From contig MWEG01000039.1 in the NCBI GenBank assembly GCA_002070945.1, positions 1 through 53,585 on the forward strand: a DNA stretch of 53,585 nt, given 5' to 3'. Positions 35,611-46,400 of this stretch are shown here, one piece after another. This stretch comes from Lentisphaerae bacterium ADurb.Bin082. Its GTDB lineage: Bacteria > Verrucomicrobiota > Lentisphaeria > Oligosphaerales > Oligosphaeraceae. The position numbers and the translations under genes are program-made. The notes under the pieces were generated by a model. That model did no database searches, was not told the DNA's origin, and saw only the letters and a list, made by a program, of their open reading frames with translations. Numbering within the stretch: the first letter of the stretch is position 1; each line of letters begins with the position of its first letter.

Positions 35611-35639
35611 TTGCATTTTGCCGACGACTTTGGTATATT
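35611..35639 (+). promoter_or_regulatory. Promoter of the tandem pseudopilin genes
   Basis: TTGCAT, 17 bases, TATATT, giving a leader of about 160 bases before the GTG at 35805. TTGCATTTTGCC, which covers the -35 box, is repeated exactly at 35685-35696 in the leader, 74 bases (about seven helical turns) away; the pair may be binding sites. Confidence 0.6.
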
Positions 35640-35804
35640 GTAAGAAATCGCGTCTACGGATGTTTATGTGTTGTGTTCACGCGGTTGCATTTTGCCAACC
35701 CATCCCGGAGGCGACGCCTGCCAAAGCGCCGTTTTAGAAGGCGAGTTTTTGGATAGATTGAGAAAGAGACTTATACAGCTAAATATTTGTCAAGGAGGTT
35801 TGCC

Positions 35805-36614
35805 GTGCTTTCAAGTTCTAATGCCACAGGTGTTGCGTCGGGGACGACGAGGCATTCCACTTTCACCAGCAGCATGCCACCCTTGCCGTCTCATCGGCCG
35901 GTCTTGGCTAAGTTGTGTTTTTTCACCTTGATTGAGCTTTTGGTGGTGATTGCGATCATCGCGATTCTGGCGGCCATGCTGCTGCCCGCCTTGAGCAAGG
36001 CGCGGGATCGCGGGCGTGCGATCTCGTGCGTCAACAACTTTAAGCAGATCGGCTTGGCTCAGGCTCTTTACAGCGATGATCACGATGAATGGATCGTGCC
36101 GGCCAGGACTACTTCCACCTCCCGTTTCTGGGCGGCCCAGCTCGCCGGCTACAACGGCTATACATCCGGCTACGGGGTGGTTTACGAAGGCGCGTTCAAA
36201 ACCGTCGGCACTTTCGTCTGTCCCGCCGAGCCAGTCGAATTCGGTCACTACGCGGAGCCGCACCTGAAATTTTTCTACACCCACTATGGCATCAATACGT
36301 TGCTGACCGGGACGTATGAAAAGGACGGCAACACTGCCATTACCAACTGCTGGCGGCGGCTCGCCTGCCTGACCGCAGCCTCGGAAGCTCTGCTGGCAGT
36401 CGACCATTCCCGCCTAAACAGCTTTGCCACGGATTGGACGTCATACATCTCCTACCGCCATCTGAACAAGGCGAATTTCCTGATGATGGACGGCCACGTC
36501 ACCAGCATGTACAAGCCGGAGTTCAACAATCGGCCCGGAACTCACCCCCACACTTCGCGACGGCCCCTTTTTGTGGGGTTTGACTGGAATAATTTTGTTT
36601 ATTCGACCCGCTGA
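35805..36614 (+). CDS. Prepilin-like exported protein (pseudopilin), tandem copy 1
   Basis: A 269-residue protein. The GTG at 35805 is chosen because AAGGAGG lies seven bases upstream; an earlier TTG would encode that site as protein. A long leader of about 40 residues (ending LAKLCF) precedes [17 protein letters not shown] with Phe at -1 and Glu at +5; then [20 protein letters not shown]. The C-terminal domain has [20 protein letters not shown]. It is closely related to the next gene (shared [26 protein letters not shown]). No regulator or large enzyme is attached to this pair. Confidence 0.8.
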   Translation: MLSSSNATGVASGTTRHSTFTSSMPPLPSHRPVLAKLCFFTLIELLVVIAIIAILAAMLLPALSKARDRGRAISCVNNFKQIGLAQALYSDDHDEWIVPARTTSTSRFWAAQLAGYNGYTSGYGVVYEGAFKTVGTFVCPAEPVEFGHYAEPHLKFFYTHYGINTLLTGTYEKDGNTAITNCWRRLACLTAASEALLAVDHSRLNSFATDWTSYISYRHLNKANFLMMDGHVTSMYKPEFNNRPGTHPHTSRRPLFVGFDWNNFVYSTR

Positions 36615-36763
36615 ACAGGCAAGGGAAAGGGCGGTTTTTAATTAGGGCAGAAGGGCTGACGAGGAATTGTAGCGTCATCAAACGACATAGAAGAGAATAT
36701 CCAACCGACGGTATTTGGGATGCAAATACATACGGAATCCGGCCTAGTCCGGAAAGGAGGTCA

Positions 36764-37576
36764 ATGATGCCATTGTTTCACTCTCAGCAAGAAAACAGCG
36801 CCGATCAAAGCAGCGGAGTTGGCCAGGGCAGCCTGAACTCCGCTTGTCGTTTCGTTCTCCAGCCTGTTTTTTTCACCTTGATTGAACTTTTGGTGGTGAT
36901 TGCGATCATCGCTATCCTGGCGGCGATGCTGCTGCCAGCCTTGAGCAAGGCGCGGGCAAAGGCGCATGCAATCAGCTGTGTCAGCAACCTCAAGCAGATC
37001 GGCTTGGCTCAAGCCCTCTACAGCGATGATAACGATGAATGGATTGTGCCGTCAAAGGTTTATGGCAGTCCGATTGTCTATACGTTCTGGGCTGGGCTGC
37101 TGTCAGGATACGGCGGCCTGACTTCTGGGTATGGCGTAGTCTATGAAGGCTCCTTCAAGACGGTCGGCAACTTCGTCTGCCCGGCTGAGCCGGACGGCTT
37201 TGGCAACTGGCAGGCCACGCCGCCACTGTTCAGCTACACCCATATTGGCATCAATTCGCTGTTGACCGGCATCTATACCACCGGCACGCCAGACGTCACC
37301 AACCGCTGGCGGCGCTTGTCAGCGCTGACCAGTCCGACGGAAGCCATGCTGGGAACCGATTCCGACGTCAAAAACACGTATGCCATCACTTGGACGCCGT
37401 ATATATCCTATCGCCACTTGGGCAAGGCGAATTTCCTGATGATGGACGGCCATGTCGACACGATGTTCAAGCCCGAGTTCAATGCCCGTGGCACGGTCGG
37501 CGGGGGGCGCAAGGCGTTCTACGTCGGCTTTGACTACACCAGCAACTATACGCCTGCGACTCCAGGCGGGATATGA
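36764..37576 (+). CDS. Prepilin-like exported protein (pseudopilin), tandem copy 2
   Basis: A 270-residue protein. AAGGAGG lies three bases before the ATG at 36764 and six before a second ATG at 36767; the latter may be used. A leader of ~36 residues ends LQPVF, then [17 protein letters not shown], Phe at -1. Shares [38 protein letters not shown] and [20 protein letters not shown] with the preceding gene, so the two arose by duplication. The 149-base spacer shows no second clear promoter. Confidence 0.8.
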   Translation: MMPLFHSQQENSADQSSGVGQGSLNSACRFVLQPVFFTLIELLVVIAIIAILAAMLLPALSKARAKAHAISCVSNLKQIGLAQALYSDDNDEWIVPSKVYGSPIVYTFWAGLLSGYGGLTSGYGVVYEGSFKTVGNFVCPAEPDGFGNWQATPPLFSYTHIGINSLLTGIYTTGTPDVTNRWRRLSALTSPTEAMLGTDSDVKNTYAITWTPYISYRHLGKANFLMMDGHVDTMFKPEFNARGTVGGGRKAFYVGFDYTSNYTPATPGGI

Positions 37577-37636
37577 CGCGCTCCCCAGCTGTGGACGGTG
37601 GCTGCGGCTGCCGCACGTAGTTCCCCTTGCCCTAAC

Positions 37637-37912
37637 GAATGATGAATGATGAATGATGAATTATGAATGATGAAATGCGCCTCAGCATTCAACATTCAAC
37701 ATTCTGCATTCAGCCCCTCGCCCCTAATGAATTATGAATTATGAATTATGAATTATGAAATGCGCCTCAGCATTCAACATTCAGCATTCAGCATTCAGCC
37801 CCTCGCCCCTAATGAATTATGAATTATGAATTATGAAATGCGCCTCAGCATTCAGCATTCAGCATTCAGCATTCAGCATTCAGCATTCAGCATTCAGACC
37901 CTCGCCCCTAAT
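37637..37912 (+). repeat. Three tandem heptamer composites
   Basis: Three successive blocks (about 37637-37726, 37727-37810, 37811-37912), each made of GAATTAT or GAATGAT units, GAAATGCGCCTCA, GCATTCA/ACATTCA units and CCCTCGCCCCTAAT. They fill nearly the whole spacer between convergent genes and abut the stop codon at 37914. Confidence 0.85.
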
Positions 37913-37913
37913 C

Positions 37914-38786
37914 TTATTCCCACCGTATCACGTCATGGGCTGATATTGGCTTGGACCAGTCCAGGACGAGCTGGCGGGTGGCGGCCGGAATGACGATTTG
38001 GCGGCCAGCCAGGAAGTCGTCAGCTCCCTCCAGGCGGGCATTGCGCAGCAGGTCGTCGGCCAGCTCAATGGTGGCGTCTTTGCGGTTGGTGATTGGCTCC
38101 AGGCCATGTCCGCCGCCTTCGTAGTATTTAGTGATAAGGGGCACGCACCCGGCCTTGCGCAGGGCGTCTTCCAGGGCACGGCTGTGGCTGTCGGGGACGA
38201 CAGTGTCAGCCGTGCCGTGCATCAGCACGACTGGGCAGCGGATGTGCGGCGCGAGGCGGACGGTGTCGCGGATGGCCAGCTCGTCGTCAGAGAAGTCGTG
38301 GCCGGCCCAATCGATGCGTACTTGGTCTATCCAGGCGATGCCGGAGCCGGAGATGGCGGCGGCGAAGGTCTGCGGTGCGAAGATGGCCATCAGCACGGTG
38401 ATGTGGCCGCCCTGGCTGCCGCCGAATGCGAGCAGGCGCTGGCGATTCAGACCCGGGAATAGGCGCAGTGTTTCGCGCACGGCGTTGAGGCAGTCTATGA
38501 CTTGGATATGGCTGGCGTCGTAGGGAATGCAGCTGCCGAGGCCGGTCACCGGGTCGCAGTCATAACCGCTCTGGCGGAATTCGGTGGCAACGCAGACCAG
38601 ATTGTAGCGGTTAGCAAAGTCGCGCATCAGGTCGGTGTATTGAAAGCGGTTGCCGCTCCAGCCGTGGCAGCAGTGGAGCAGGCCCGTGTCTGGCGTGAGT
38701 TGGTCGGGCGCTATGACCCAGGCCGTCACCCGCTTGCGGTAGTGGACAGTGTTGGTGCTGAGAAAGGTCAAGTCAAATTCAAGCAT
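37914..38786 (-). CDS. Alpha/beta-hydrolase (acetyl-xylan-esterase-like)
   Basis: A 290-residue protein. The ATG at 38786 (MLEFDLTF) is chosen because the family N-terminus begins there; the ribosome site is weak. The hydrolase triad is visible: Ser124 in FGGSQGG, Asp194 in HGTADTVVPD, and His227 in GGGHGLEP; the oxyanion part is CCHGWSGNR. This resembles the acetyl xylan esterase / prolyl-oligopeptidase-like group, acting on ester-linked sugars. There is no signal peptide, so it is probably cytoplasmic and may deacetylate imported oligosaccharides. It is divergent from the exported-enzyme operon at 39079. AGGGGCGAGGG follows its stop in the sense strand. Confidence 0.75.
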   Translation of the reverse strand: MLEFDLTFLSTNTVHYRKRVTAWVIAPDQLTPDTGLLHCCHGWSGNRFQYTDLMRDFANRYNLVCVATEFRQSGYDCDPVTGLGSCIPYDASHIQVIDCLNAVRETLRLFPGLNRQRLLAFGGSQGGHITVLMAIFAPQTFAAAISGSGIAWIDQVRIDWAGHDFSDDELAIRDTVRLAPHIRCPVVLMHGTADTVVPDSHSRALEDALRKAGCVPLITKYYEGGGHGLEPITNRKDATIELADDLLRNARLEGADDFLAGRQIVIPAATRQLVLDWSKPISAHDVIRWE

Positions 38787-38915
38787 GGGTAGTTTCTTTC
38801 GTTTTTGAGGCGGAGATGGGGCAAAACAGTAGCGCATCTTAATACCATATCGAACCAAGTCGCTGTTTCAATTCCCCTCCCCTGGAGAAAGGCCAGAAAA
38901 AGCCCTAGGCTAACT

Positions 38916-38943
38916 TTGCAGCATTCCTGGTTAGCTCTATAGT
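38916..38943 (+). promoter_or_regulatory. Promoter of the 39079-46561 operon
   Basis: TTGCAG, 16 bases, TATAGT. It lies 136 bases before the start at 39079, in the spacer between divergent genes. Confidence 0.5.
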
Positions 38944-39078
38944 ATGACCAGAGAGCCATGTCTTTCAGCGAACGCGGCGGCGATGCGCCTCCGGCTGCTG
39001 TTGGCGGTCGAATTCAAGTTCCACATGCATTCTCATCCGTGTGGTTATGGTCATTTATCAAAGGAGCAAAAGTCGGTT

Positions 39079-40047
39079 ATGTTAAACAGGTGCGTAGGCA
39101 TGATGTTGGGGGCGGCCATGCTGCTGGCGTCGTCGATGACGCCGTCGGCTCTGGCTGCCGAGTCGGCCCAGTTGCAGGAATTGCGGGGAAAGCTGGCGAC
39201 CAGCACGGGCCTGCCGCGACGGCAGGCGGCGCGGCAGATTCTCGCCTTGGGAGCAGAGGCCAACGACGTCGTCTTGAGTTTGCTGGCTGACCAGGATTTA
39301 GTGGTGCGGCGCAATGCGCACCGCAATTTGCGGGCGCGGTTCGGCGACCAGGCCTTAGCCTACTATGAAAAGGGGCTGCAAGACGCTGAGGCGATGGTGC
39401 GGATAGTCGTGGTTGAGGACCTGATTGCTTGGCAGCCGCGTACGGAGCAGGTCGTCGCGCTGTTGCAGAAGGCCACCAAGGACAGCGACAATGAGGTGCG
39501 CAAACTGGCCGCCGACGCCTTCTGGGACTTCCATCGCGACTATCTGACGTTGCGGAAACGACCGCAATGGGACCATAATATCGAGGTCAAGCAGCAGCAG
39601 GAGCTGCCCACGACCGGCTGGCGCTTTATGACTGACCCCGGTCGCAACGGCCATGTGGAAAAATGGTTTGCGCCGGATTTTGACGACAGCGCCTGGCACG
39701 CAGCCACTATCGGCAAGTGGTGGCACGAGGCCTTGCCCGATACGGTCGGCCATTACGAAGGCGTAGCCTGGTATCGCTTTGACTTCACAGCACCCCCCGC
39801 GCCGGATTATGAGTACAACGAAGCGGTGTTGCATTTCCATGCGGTTGATGAATCGACCTGGGTCTGGGTCAATGGCCAATATGCCGGCGAACTCGATATC
39901 GGCACGGCCGGCTGGAATGTGCCTTTTGACATCGAAATAGGCAGCTTCCTCAACTGGGGCGGCAAGAACAAAATCGCCGTTCGCGTGTTGAATGCGGCTG
40001 GCGCCGGCGGCATCTACAAGCCGGTGGAATTCCAGGTGCTGAAGTGA
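39079..40047 (+). CDS. Exported HEAT-repeat plus jelly-roll sugar-binding protein
   Basis: A 322-residue protein. The ATG at 39079 (AAGGAG 13 bases upstream) gives a clean signal peptide ending SALAAES; the frame is open further upstream without support. Residues ~30-150 are helical and HEAT-like (RRQAARQILALGAEANDVVLSLL, VVRRNAHRNLRARFG; repeated charged Arg/Asp turns). Residues ~165-322 form a GH2-type galactose-binding jelly roll (TGWRFMTDPG, WYRFDFTAPP, HFHAVDESTWVWVNGQYAGE, NKIAVRVLNAAGAGGIY). No catalytic part. First gene of a three-gene operon with two very large exported proteins; likely a binding or scaffold component. Confidence 0.7.
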   Translation: MLNRCVGMMLGAAMLLASSMTPSALAAESAQLQELRGKLATSTGLPRRQAARQILALGAEANDVVLSLLADQDLVVRRNAHRNLRARFGDQALAYYEKGLQDAEAMVRIVVVEDLIAWQPRTEQVVALLQKATKDSDNEVRKLAADAFWDFHRDYLTLRKRPQWDHNIEVKQQQELPTTGWRFMTDPGRNGHVEKWFAPDFDDSAWHAATIGKWWHEALPDTVGHYEGVAWYRFDFTAPPAPDYEYNEAVLHFHAVDESTWVWVNGQYAGELDIGTAGWNVPFDIEIGSFLNWGGKNKIAVRVLNAAGAGGIYKPVEFQVLK

Positions 40048-40085
40048 TTTTGACTACCATCATCAGCGTTCAGAAGGAGAGCAAG

Positions 40086-43000
40086 ATGTTTGCAAATAGG
40101 AAGAAGTCAAGACTGTCGTCGCGTCGTTTGTCCTGGTTGGCCCCCTTATGTTTCCTGGCTGGCCTTTGGTCTATCCTGGCTTTCGGCTTTGAAATACGGC
40201 CCTTTCAAGGCGATGAGGTTACCGGCAACAATGTGCTGGCACTCTGGCAGTTCCAGCCTGGCGCGGAATTGGTTGACAGCAAGGGCGAGGCCACGCTGGA
40301 ACTCTGCGGCCGCAGCCTGGTGACGACGGACAGTACGTTCGGCGGCGCCCTCGAATGCTTTGAGTTCATCCCCGGCGTTGATAAGCCCAATGGCGCCCGC
40401 GCCGACCGTAAGACAGCGCCGGTCATAGACGGCGCTTTCAGCATCGAAGCCTGGGTGAAATTGAAGGAGACGCCGGATAATCCGGACTGGAACGTCGGCT
40501 ACATCGTTGACAAGATGTACGTGCCCAATACGCACGAGCGGGGATATCTCAACAAGGACTATCATTTCAGCCTGCGCCACCATAAGGGCGCCAAGAAGGT
40601 TTCGCTCCGGGCCGGCATCGGCCTGGGTGCGGAGGTCATCAACTTCACCTCAGAGCAGGTGGAATACGCCCCTGGCGTCTGGCGCTTGATGGCGTTCTAC
40701 TACAACGGCGCTGGCACGGGGATGTTCTTTGTCGACGGTCGCTTAGTCGGCAAGCAGACGCATGAGGGCAAGGGTGCGGCCGCTGCCGGCATTCAACCGC
40801 TTATGCTTGGCGAACGCTGTGGCAGCATTCACTCTGGCCTGCCTGGGTATCTTGCCCAGGTCAGAATAGTCAAGGGCCTCCCCAGCCAAATCAAGCTGAT
40901 TAACCTCGATTTGCAGCATCCATTCCAGCGCAACGTGTTTGAGCGCTTGGAAGAGGGCCACACCTTGCAGCTCCGTGTGAGCAACTTGGCAGAACAGAAG
41001 ATAACGAACCTGGCGCTGACGATTCATGATGGGCTGACTAGCCGTGAAGAGCGGATAGGCGATCTGCCGCCTAATAGCGAGCCGGTGCTCCTGTCGCTGC
41101 CGCTGCGTTGCGATGGCAAGGTCGGCGACTACACTTGTCGCGTTGACGCCCGCGGCGTCAATGCCGATGGCCAGGCGGTTACTGGCGGCGCTGTTTTCGA
41201 CTACAAGCTCTGTCGGCGGCTGCCGGAGTTCATGCCGGTGGTGATGTGGGGCGGTGGCAGCATTGACCAGTTGCTCTCAACCGGCTTTACGCATGGCCTG
41301 CATTGGCTGGACCATCTCGACTATGCGGCCTGGGAGGCAGGCGAGCCGCTGGGATACCGCGAGCGTTACCATGAGACCCGCCAAAGCCTCAACCAGGTGA
41401 TGGCAGCCGGCTTGCGCGCACTGGGCAAAATGTCTCCCGGAGCGTATTTCAAGAGTCAGCCGGAATACGCCAAGGTGCGCGAAGACTACCTCTGCCATGA
41501 CCGCCAGGGCAAGCCGACCAGGATGGTCAACTTCTCCCTGCCGCGGGTGCAGCAGTTCGCTTTTGACGCAGCTCGAACTATGGCTAACAGCCTCAAGATG
41601 TACCCAGTCATCGACATCGTGCTGACTGACTCGGAATTCCGGGACGGCAGCCGGCTGTCGTTCCGCGCTGAGGACATCGCGGCTTTGCGCACGGCCACCG
41701 GCCTGACCGAGGTACCCGCTGCCATCGAAGGCAAGGGCGGCGTCAAATACGCCCGGTTGCCGGATTTCCCGGCCAGCCGCATCATCCCGGAAGACCATCC
41801 GATTCTCGTCTACTACCGCTGGCTCTGGGGCGGCGGCGACGGCTATCCCGGATTCCTGACCCAGGCCTGGAAGGGACTGAATGCGAAAGGCACAGCGCCG
41901 TGGAAAGTCGTCTGGGATCCGGTCGTGCGTTGCCCGAGCAAGTGGGGCAGCGGCGGCGCTGTCGATTTAATCGGCCATTGGACATACGTGTACCCCGACC
42001 CGCTGGTGATGGGATTGGCTGCCGACGAGGTGCTGGCGATGTGCAAGGGCGGGCCGTCCTACCAGGAGCCGACCAAGATGACCCAGATTATCTGGTATCG
42101 CTCAGGCACGACCGGACCTCTGCCCGAAGACAAGAGCACATGGAACGAATGGGAAAAGCGCCTGCCAGACGCCAAGTTCATCACCATCCCCCCCGACATG
42201 CTGGAAATCGCGCTGTGGCAGAAGCTGTCGCGCGCCGTGAAGGCGGTCATGTACCACGGCTCTGGGTCGCTGTGGGACAAGGGCAAGCCGGGCGGCTATG
42301 ACTTCACCCATCCAGGAACCCAGCCGCGCCTGGCTGAACTCACCCGCAAGGTGATCAAGCCCTTCGGCCCAATGCTGCTGAAAGTCCCGGAACGGAAAGC
42401 TAACATCGCGATGCTGGAAAGCTTTGCGTCGCAGATGTTCTACGGCGGCACCACGCATGGCACGATGGCAAACCCGGTTGGACGCATGCACGCAGCCCTG
42501 GCGCGAGCGCACTTGCAACCAGAAATTATCTATGATGAGACGATTCTGCGCGACGGCTTGGACCAGTTCACGGTTCTGGTCATGCCGATGTGCGCCGTCC
42601 TCAGCGCCGATGTCGCCGTGCGTATCCAGGCTTGGCAGGCCAAGGGCGGCGTTATCGTCGCGGACGAGATGCTGGCGCCCGGCATCACGCCGGATGTGCT
42701 CCTGCCGCAGTTGCAGGACAATGACAAGGATAAAATCATCGCCTGCTCGAAAAAGTTGCGCCAGGAGTTGGACGGCGTCTGCCAGCCGTTGGCTGAGGCC
42801 GACACTGCCGACGCTGTGCTTCGCGTCCGCAGCTTTGGCACCAGCGACTACCTGTTCGCTTTCAATGACAAGCGCACCTACGGCGATTACGTTGGCCAGT
42901 ACCGAAAAGTGATGGAGAAGGGTCTGCCGCTCAGTGCGCAAATCCGCATTAACCGCCCGCAGGGAACAGTGTATGACTTGCTGGCTGGCAAGGCAGTGGC

Positions 43001-43382
43001 GACCAAGGCGGCTGACGGGAGCCTGGCGTTCGCCGCTGATTTTGGCCCGGGCGAAGGCCGGATTTACCTGGTCACCGAACAGCCCTTGGCGCGGGTGCAG
43101 GTCACTGCGCCGGCTGAGGTTGCGCGTGGCAAGCGCGGAGTGATTGAAATCAAGGTGCTTGATGCCGCAGGGCAGCCGGTTGACGCTGTGGTGCCGTTGC
43201 AAATCCAGGGCAGCGACCCGGAAGGTCAGCCCCTGGAAATCGTCGGCTGGTATGCGGCTGTTGCCGGGAAATTGTCCGTGCCGATTGACATCGCGCCCAA
43301 CGACGCTGTTGGCGCCTGGAAAGTCCAGGTGCGGGAATTGGCGTCCGGCCTGGAGGCCGCCGATGGTTTCAACGTTCGATAA
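40086..43382 (+). CDS. Very large exported LamG plus GH-like protein
   Basis: A 1098-residue protein. The ATG at 40086 follows AGGAGAG and starts a long basic leader with a hydrophobic stretch (LSWLAPLCFLAGLWSILAFG). Residues ~45-280 are LamG/ConA-like (GAFSIEAWVKLKETPDNPDW, GTGMFFVDGRLVG, MLGERCGS). The middle (~390-760) looks like a TIM barrel (FMPVVMWGGGSIDQL, MYPVIDIVLTDSEFRD, WKVVWDPVVR, KFITIPPDMLEIALW). From ~770 comes a GATase-like region resembling the A4 beta-galactosidase domain (LDQFTVLVMPMCAVLS, WQAKGGVIVADEM), then beta-sandwich cap domains. Start lies 39 bases after the HEAT gene. Glycosidase role inferred from architecture; no family assigned. Confidence 0.7.
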   Translation: MFANRKKSRLSSRRLSWLAPLCFLAGLWSILAFGFEIRPFQGDEVTGNNVLALWQFQPGAELVDSKGEATLELCGRSLVTTDSTFGGALECFEFIPGVDKPNGARADRKTAPVIDGAFSIEAWVKLKETPDNPDWNVGYIVDKMYVPNTHERGYLNKDYHFSLRHHKGAKKVSLRAGIGLGAEVINFTSEQVEYAPGVWRLMAFYYNGAGTGMFFVDGRLVGKQTHEGKGAAAAGIQPLMLGERCGSIHSGLPGYLAQVRIVKGLPSQIKLINLDLQHPFQRNVFERLEEGHTLQLRVSNLAEQKITNLALTIHDGLTSREERIGDLPPNSEPVLLSLPLRCDGKVGDYTCRVDARGVNADGQAVTGGAVFDYKLCRRLPEFMPVVMWGGGSIDQLLSTGFTHGLHWLDHLDYAAWEAGEPLGYRERYHETRQSLNQVMAAGLRALGKMSPGAYFKSQPEYAKVREDYLCHDRQGKPTRMVNFSLPRVQQFAFDAARTMANSLKMYPVIDIVLTDSEFRDGSRLSFRAEDIAALRTATGLTEVPAAIEGKGGVKYARLPDFPASRIIPEDHPILVYYRWLWGGGDGYPGFLTQAWKGLNAKGTAPWKVVWDPVVRCPSKWGSGGAVDLIGHWTYVYPDPLVMGLAADEVLAMCKGGPSYQEPTKMTQIIWYRSGTTGPLPEDKSTWNEWEKRLPDAKFITIPPDMLEIALWQKLSRAVKAVMYHGSGSLWDKGKPGGYDFTHPGTQPRLAELTRKVIKPFGPMLLKVPERKANIAMLESFASQMFYGGTTHGTMANPVGRMHAALARAHLQPEIIYDETILRDGLDQFTVLVMPMCAVLSADVAVRIQAWQAKGGVIVADEMLAPGITPDVLLPQLQDNDKDKIIACSKKLRQELDGVCQPLAEADTADAVLRVRSFGTSDYLFAFNDKRTYGDYVGQYRKVMEKGLPLSAQIRINRPQGTVYDLLAGKAVATKAADGSLAFAADFGPGEGRIYLVTEQPLARVQVTAPAEVARGKRGVIEIKVLDAAGQPVDAVVPLQIQGSDPEGQPLEIVGWYAAVAGKLSVPIDIAPNDAVGAWKVQVRELASGLEAADGFNVR

Positions 43383-43429
43383 AACTAGTGAGCATCGGCT
43401 TGCAAACCCCGAACCAGGAGACCAGGATT

Positions 43430-46400
43430 ATGCTGTCACGTGTTTGCTTTCAGGCGCGTCTGCCGAATCCGTCCGCCGGGAATGGCGGTCGCCCGCGCTT
43501 TTCGCGTTCGTTCATGAGGCTGACCTTGGCCTTGAGTTTGGTTTTGTGCATGGGGGGAGGAGTCATGGTTCGTTCCCAGTCGGCTGTCATCAGCAACAGC
43601 GTCCTCTGGCAGTGCGACTTCGGCTCATTTGACCAGGCTGAGTGGAAGTGGATTCGCTGTAACCCCAAAGTCGTCGGCGATGCTTTGCGCTTGCAAGTCG
43701 AACCGAATGCGTCCGGCAACTATGCCTCTTTCCACACCTACGTGCCAGCCGCGCCCGCCGAGGCGTTTCTGCAAGTCCAGATGGGCGAGCTGGAAAACGC
43801 CAGCGCCAAGCCTTGGGTGCGCAACGCCAGCACCAACGGTGCTCATTTTGGGCATCTGTTCGTCGGCTGGAATACGTTCTCCATGCATCGCAGCGCTGGC
43901 CGGAGTTTTGCGTTGGCTTTTGCTCAGTTGGGGAGTGGCCAGGAGATCGGCCCCTGGGTTGACTACCGGCAGGTCCGCATCGTGCGCCGGCCGACCAACG
44001 GCCTGGTGGTCACGGTTGAAGGCAAGAGCAACGACGACGCTATCCAGGTGGGTGACCAGCTGCTTTTCCAGTATTTTGCTGCGACAGACCTGGGCGACGC
44101 TACCTTGACAGTCGATTGTTTCCTGTATCCGCAAATGATCGAATACCGTTGCCAGACTGACACGCCCATCGTGCTGAAGCCGAGCGACGCTGACCCGCTG
44201 GTCTATTCAGCCCGGGTTAAGGTTGACGACCAGGCCTTGAGCGTCAGCGCGGCAGAGAAGGCCGTGTTGATGGCGGCGATCAAGGTGCTCGGCGGCTATT
44301 CCTATTATGCTTTACCGCATCAGCTTGACATCAAGACAGCGCAGGCAATCCCCAAAGCCGTGATTGAGGCCGGCAACTTGCAGACGCGCAAAGACCGCCA
44401 GCTCTGGTTTGACCTGACCACAGGCAACAACCTGGCTCTGGGCAAGAGGCTCCAGCTGGTGCCGCCGCCGGACTATCACCTGACCAAGGACGAGAATGAC
44501 TGCATGGATTTGACTGACGGCAAGCTGACCAGCCGCAGCGATGACAAGGTCTGGTTTGACCGCAAGGCCGTGGGCTGGTACTCCGGCAATGCCGAGGCAT
44601 TCTTGAAGCTTGACCTGGGAAAACCAGAAAAACTCGACCGGGTGGTGATTCGTTGCTTAGGCGGCACCGTCGGCAATTTCAAGTTTCCAAGCAGCTTTGC
44701 GGCGTACGTCTCACGAGACGGCCAGACCTATCACCTGGCCAGGAGCATGCAGAAGCTGATGCCCGGCGAAAGCGACCAGAGCGACTTTGTCAACAGCTAT
44801 TACATTGAGGAGCAGGGCAGCGTGTATTCGACCAGGATGTATCCCTTTGCGCTCAGCATCCAAGCCGAAGCCCGCTATCTGATCCTGAAGATCATCGGCG
44901 CCAGCGGCAGCATCTTCTCGGATGAAATGGCTGTCCTGGAAGCACAGACGATTGGCCCTGACTTCAATGCGGCGTACCAGTCCCCGGGCGAGGAAATTCC
45001 CTTGGAAGGACTATTGGTTCGGACTCGGCTTGGAACTCTTGACATTATCCGCGATGTGCCGGCACCGCAGAACTTTTCGCTTCTCGACCTGCGGGTCGGG
45101 CAAGCCGTTGGCCAGGAGGCGTCGCTGGTTCTTGACTTGCCGCCCGGGGTGTCAGTCCGCAGCCCGGAGCCGGAGGCCGAGAACGTCGTTATCGACGGCC
45201 ATAACTACCAGCGCTATGTGCTGCCGATTACCCTGAAGAACAAGAAATTGTCAGCGCCCACCGTGTTTTTGGCAGTGTCGCCGGATTGCCGCGGTGATTT
45301 GCCTGCTTTCAGCATGGGTAGGAGCGGCGGCGAGGATCAGCATCGGAGCCGGTTGCCATTGCAGATTGCCAGCTTGCCGCCGATTCCGCGGTTTAAGCGG
45401 CTGCATGTCAGCTTGTCCTGGATGTCGGTCGGCAATGCCATGGCCTGGCCAGACTTTCTGGAGCAGTGGGATAAGCTCGGCTTTAACACAGTGTCGGCCT
45501 TCCCGCGTTTCTGGAATGTCAACAAATACCAGGAGCAGCGCGCATTTGTCGACGCTGCACGCCAGCGCGGCTATAAGATCATCATGAACGACTCCGCTTT
45601 CCATGAGATGATGCGCGGGCACAAGGAAGGCAGCGAACTGTTTTGCGACATCCCTGGCAAAAGCCACCGCATGCTCTGCCCAAGCTACCGCGGGCAATTC
45701 TATGAAAAGGAAATGGAACGGGTGGCGCGCTGCGTTAAAATGGGCGTTCCTGACTATGTCTTCTATGACATCGAATGCTGGGGTCAGATGCAACAGTCTG
45801 CCGCGCAATGCCGGCGCTGCCAGGAGGCTCTCCAAAAAAGCGGCAAGCCCCTGGAGGAATTCCTCCTGGATTGCCGCGTTGAGCAGATGCGCGACCTTGA
45901 TGCAGCCGTGCGCCGCGGCGCCGCCGAAATCGGCTTGCCAGTGCCAACCCAGGGCGACTATAACCGCGACGCCGTACGCAGCGGGGAATTCTTCCAGCGC
46001 ATTTATCCGCAATACATCAACATGGCCATGCCGAGCCTGTATGTGGCTGGCCGCGCCGTTGACGTCCACCAGCGCATCCGGGGCAATTACCAGAAAATGA
46101 AGTCGCGGCGGCAGATTCCCTGGCTGAGCACAGGGACGTATGGCGAGTTTGAACCCTACAAGGTCGAGATGATGGTGCTGGAAGCCTTGCTCAATGGCGC
46201 AGATGGCATCACCTATTACTGCTATGGGGACTTCACCGACACCCCGCATGACTTTTATTATCACGCCCGAGCCCTGGCCATGCTGCGGCCATACGAAGAC
46301 CTGATTATGGACGGCGAGGTCTTAGAGCCAACTGGCAGCAATGACCAAATGTTCTATTCCGGAATCAGGCAGGATAAGCAGATGCTCCTGCTGGTCGGGA

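Noticed and set aside
45251..46264. Long antisense open frame (337 codons) opposite the 1043-residue protein
   Set aside because: Shadow frame caused by high GC and codon bias; no ribosome site, no recognisable domain, fully inside a gene with clear motifs. The same holds for antisense frames at 42102-43202, 50606-51586 and 14460-15263.
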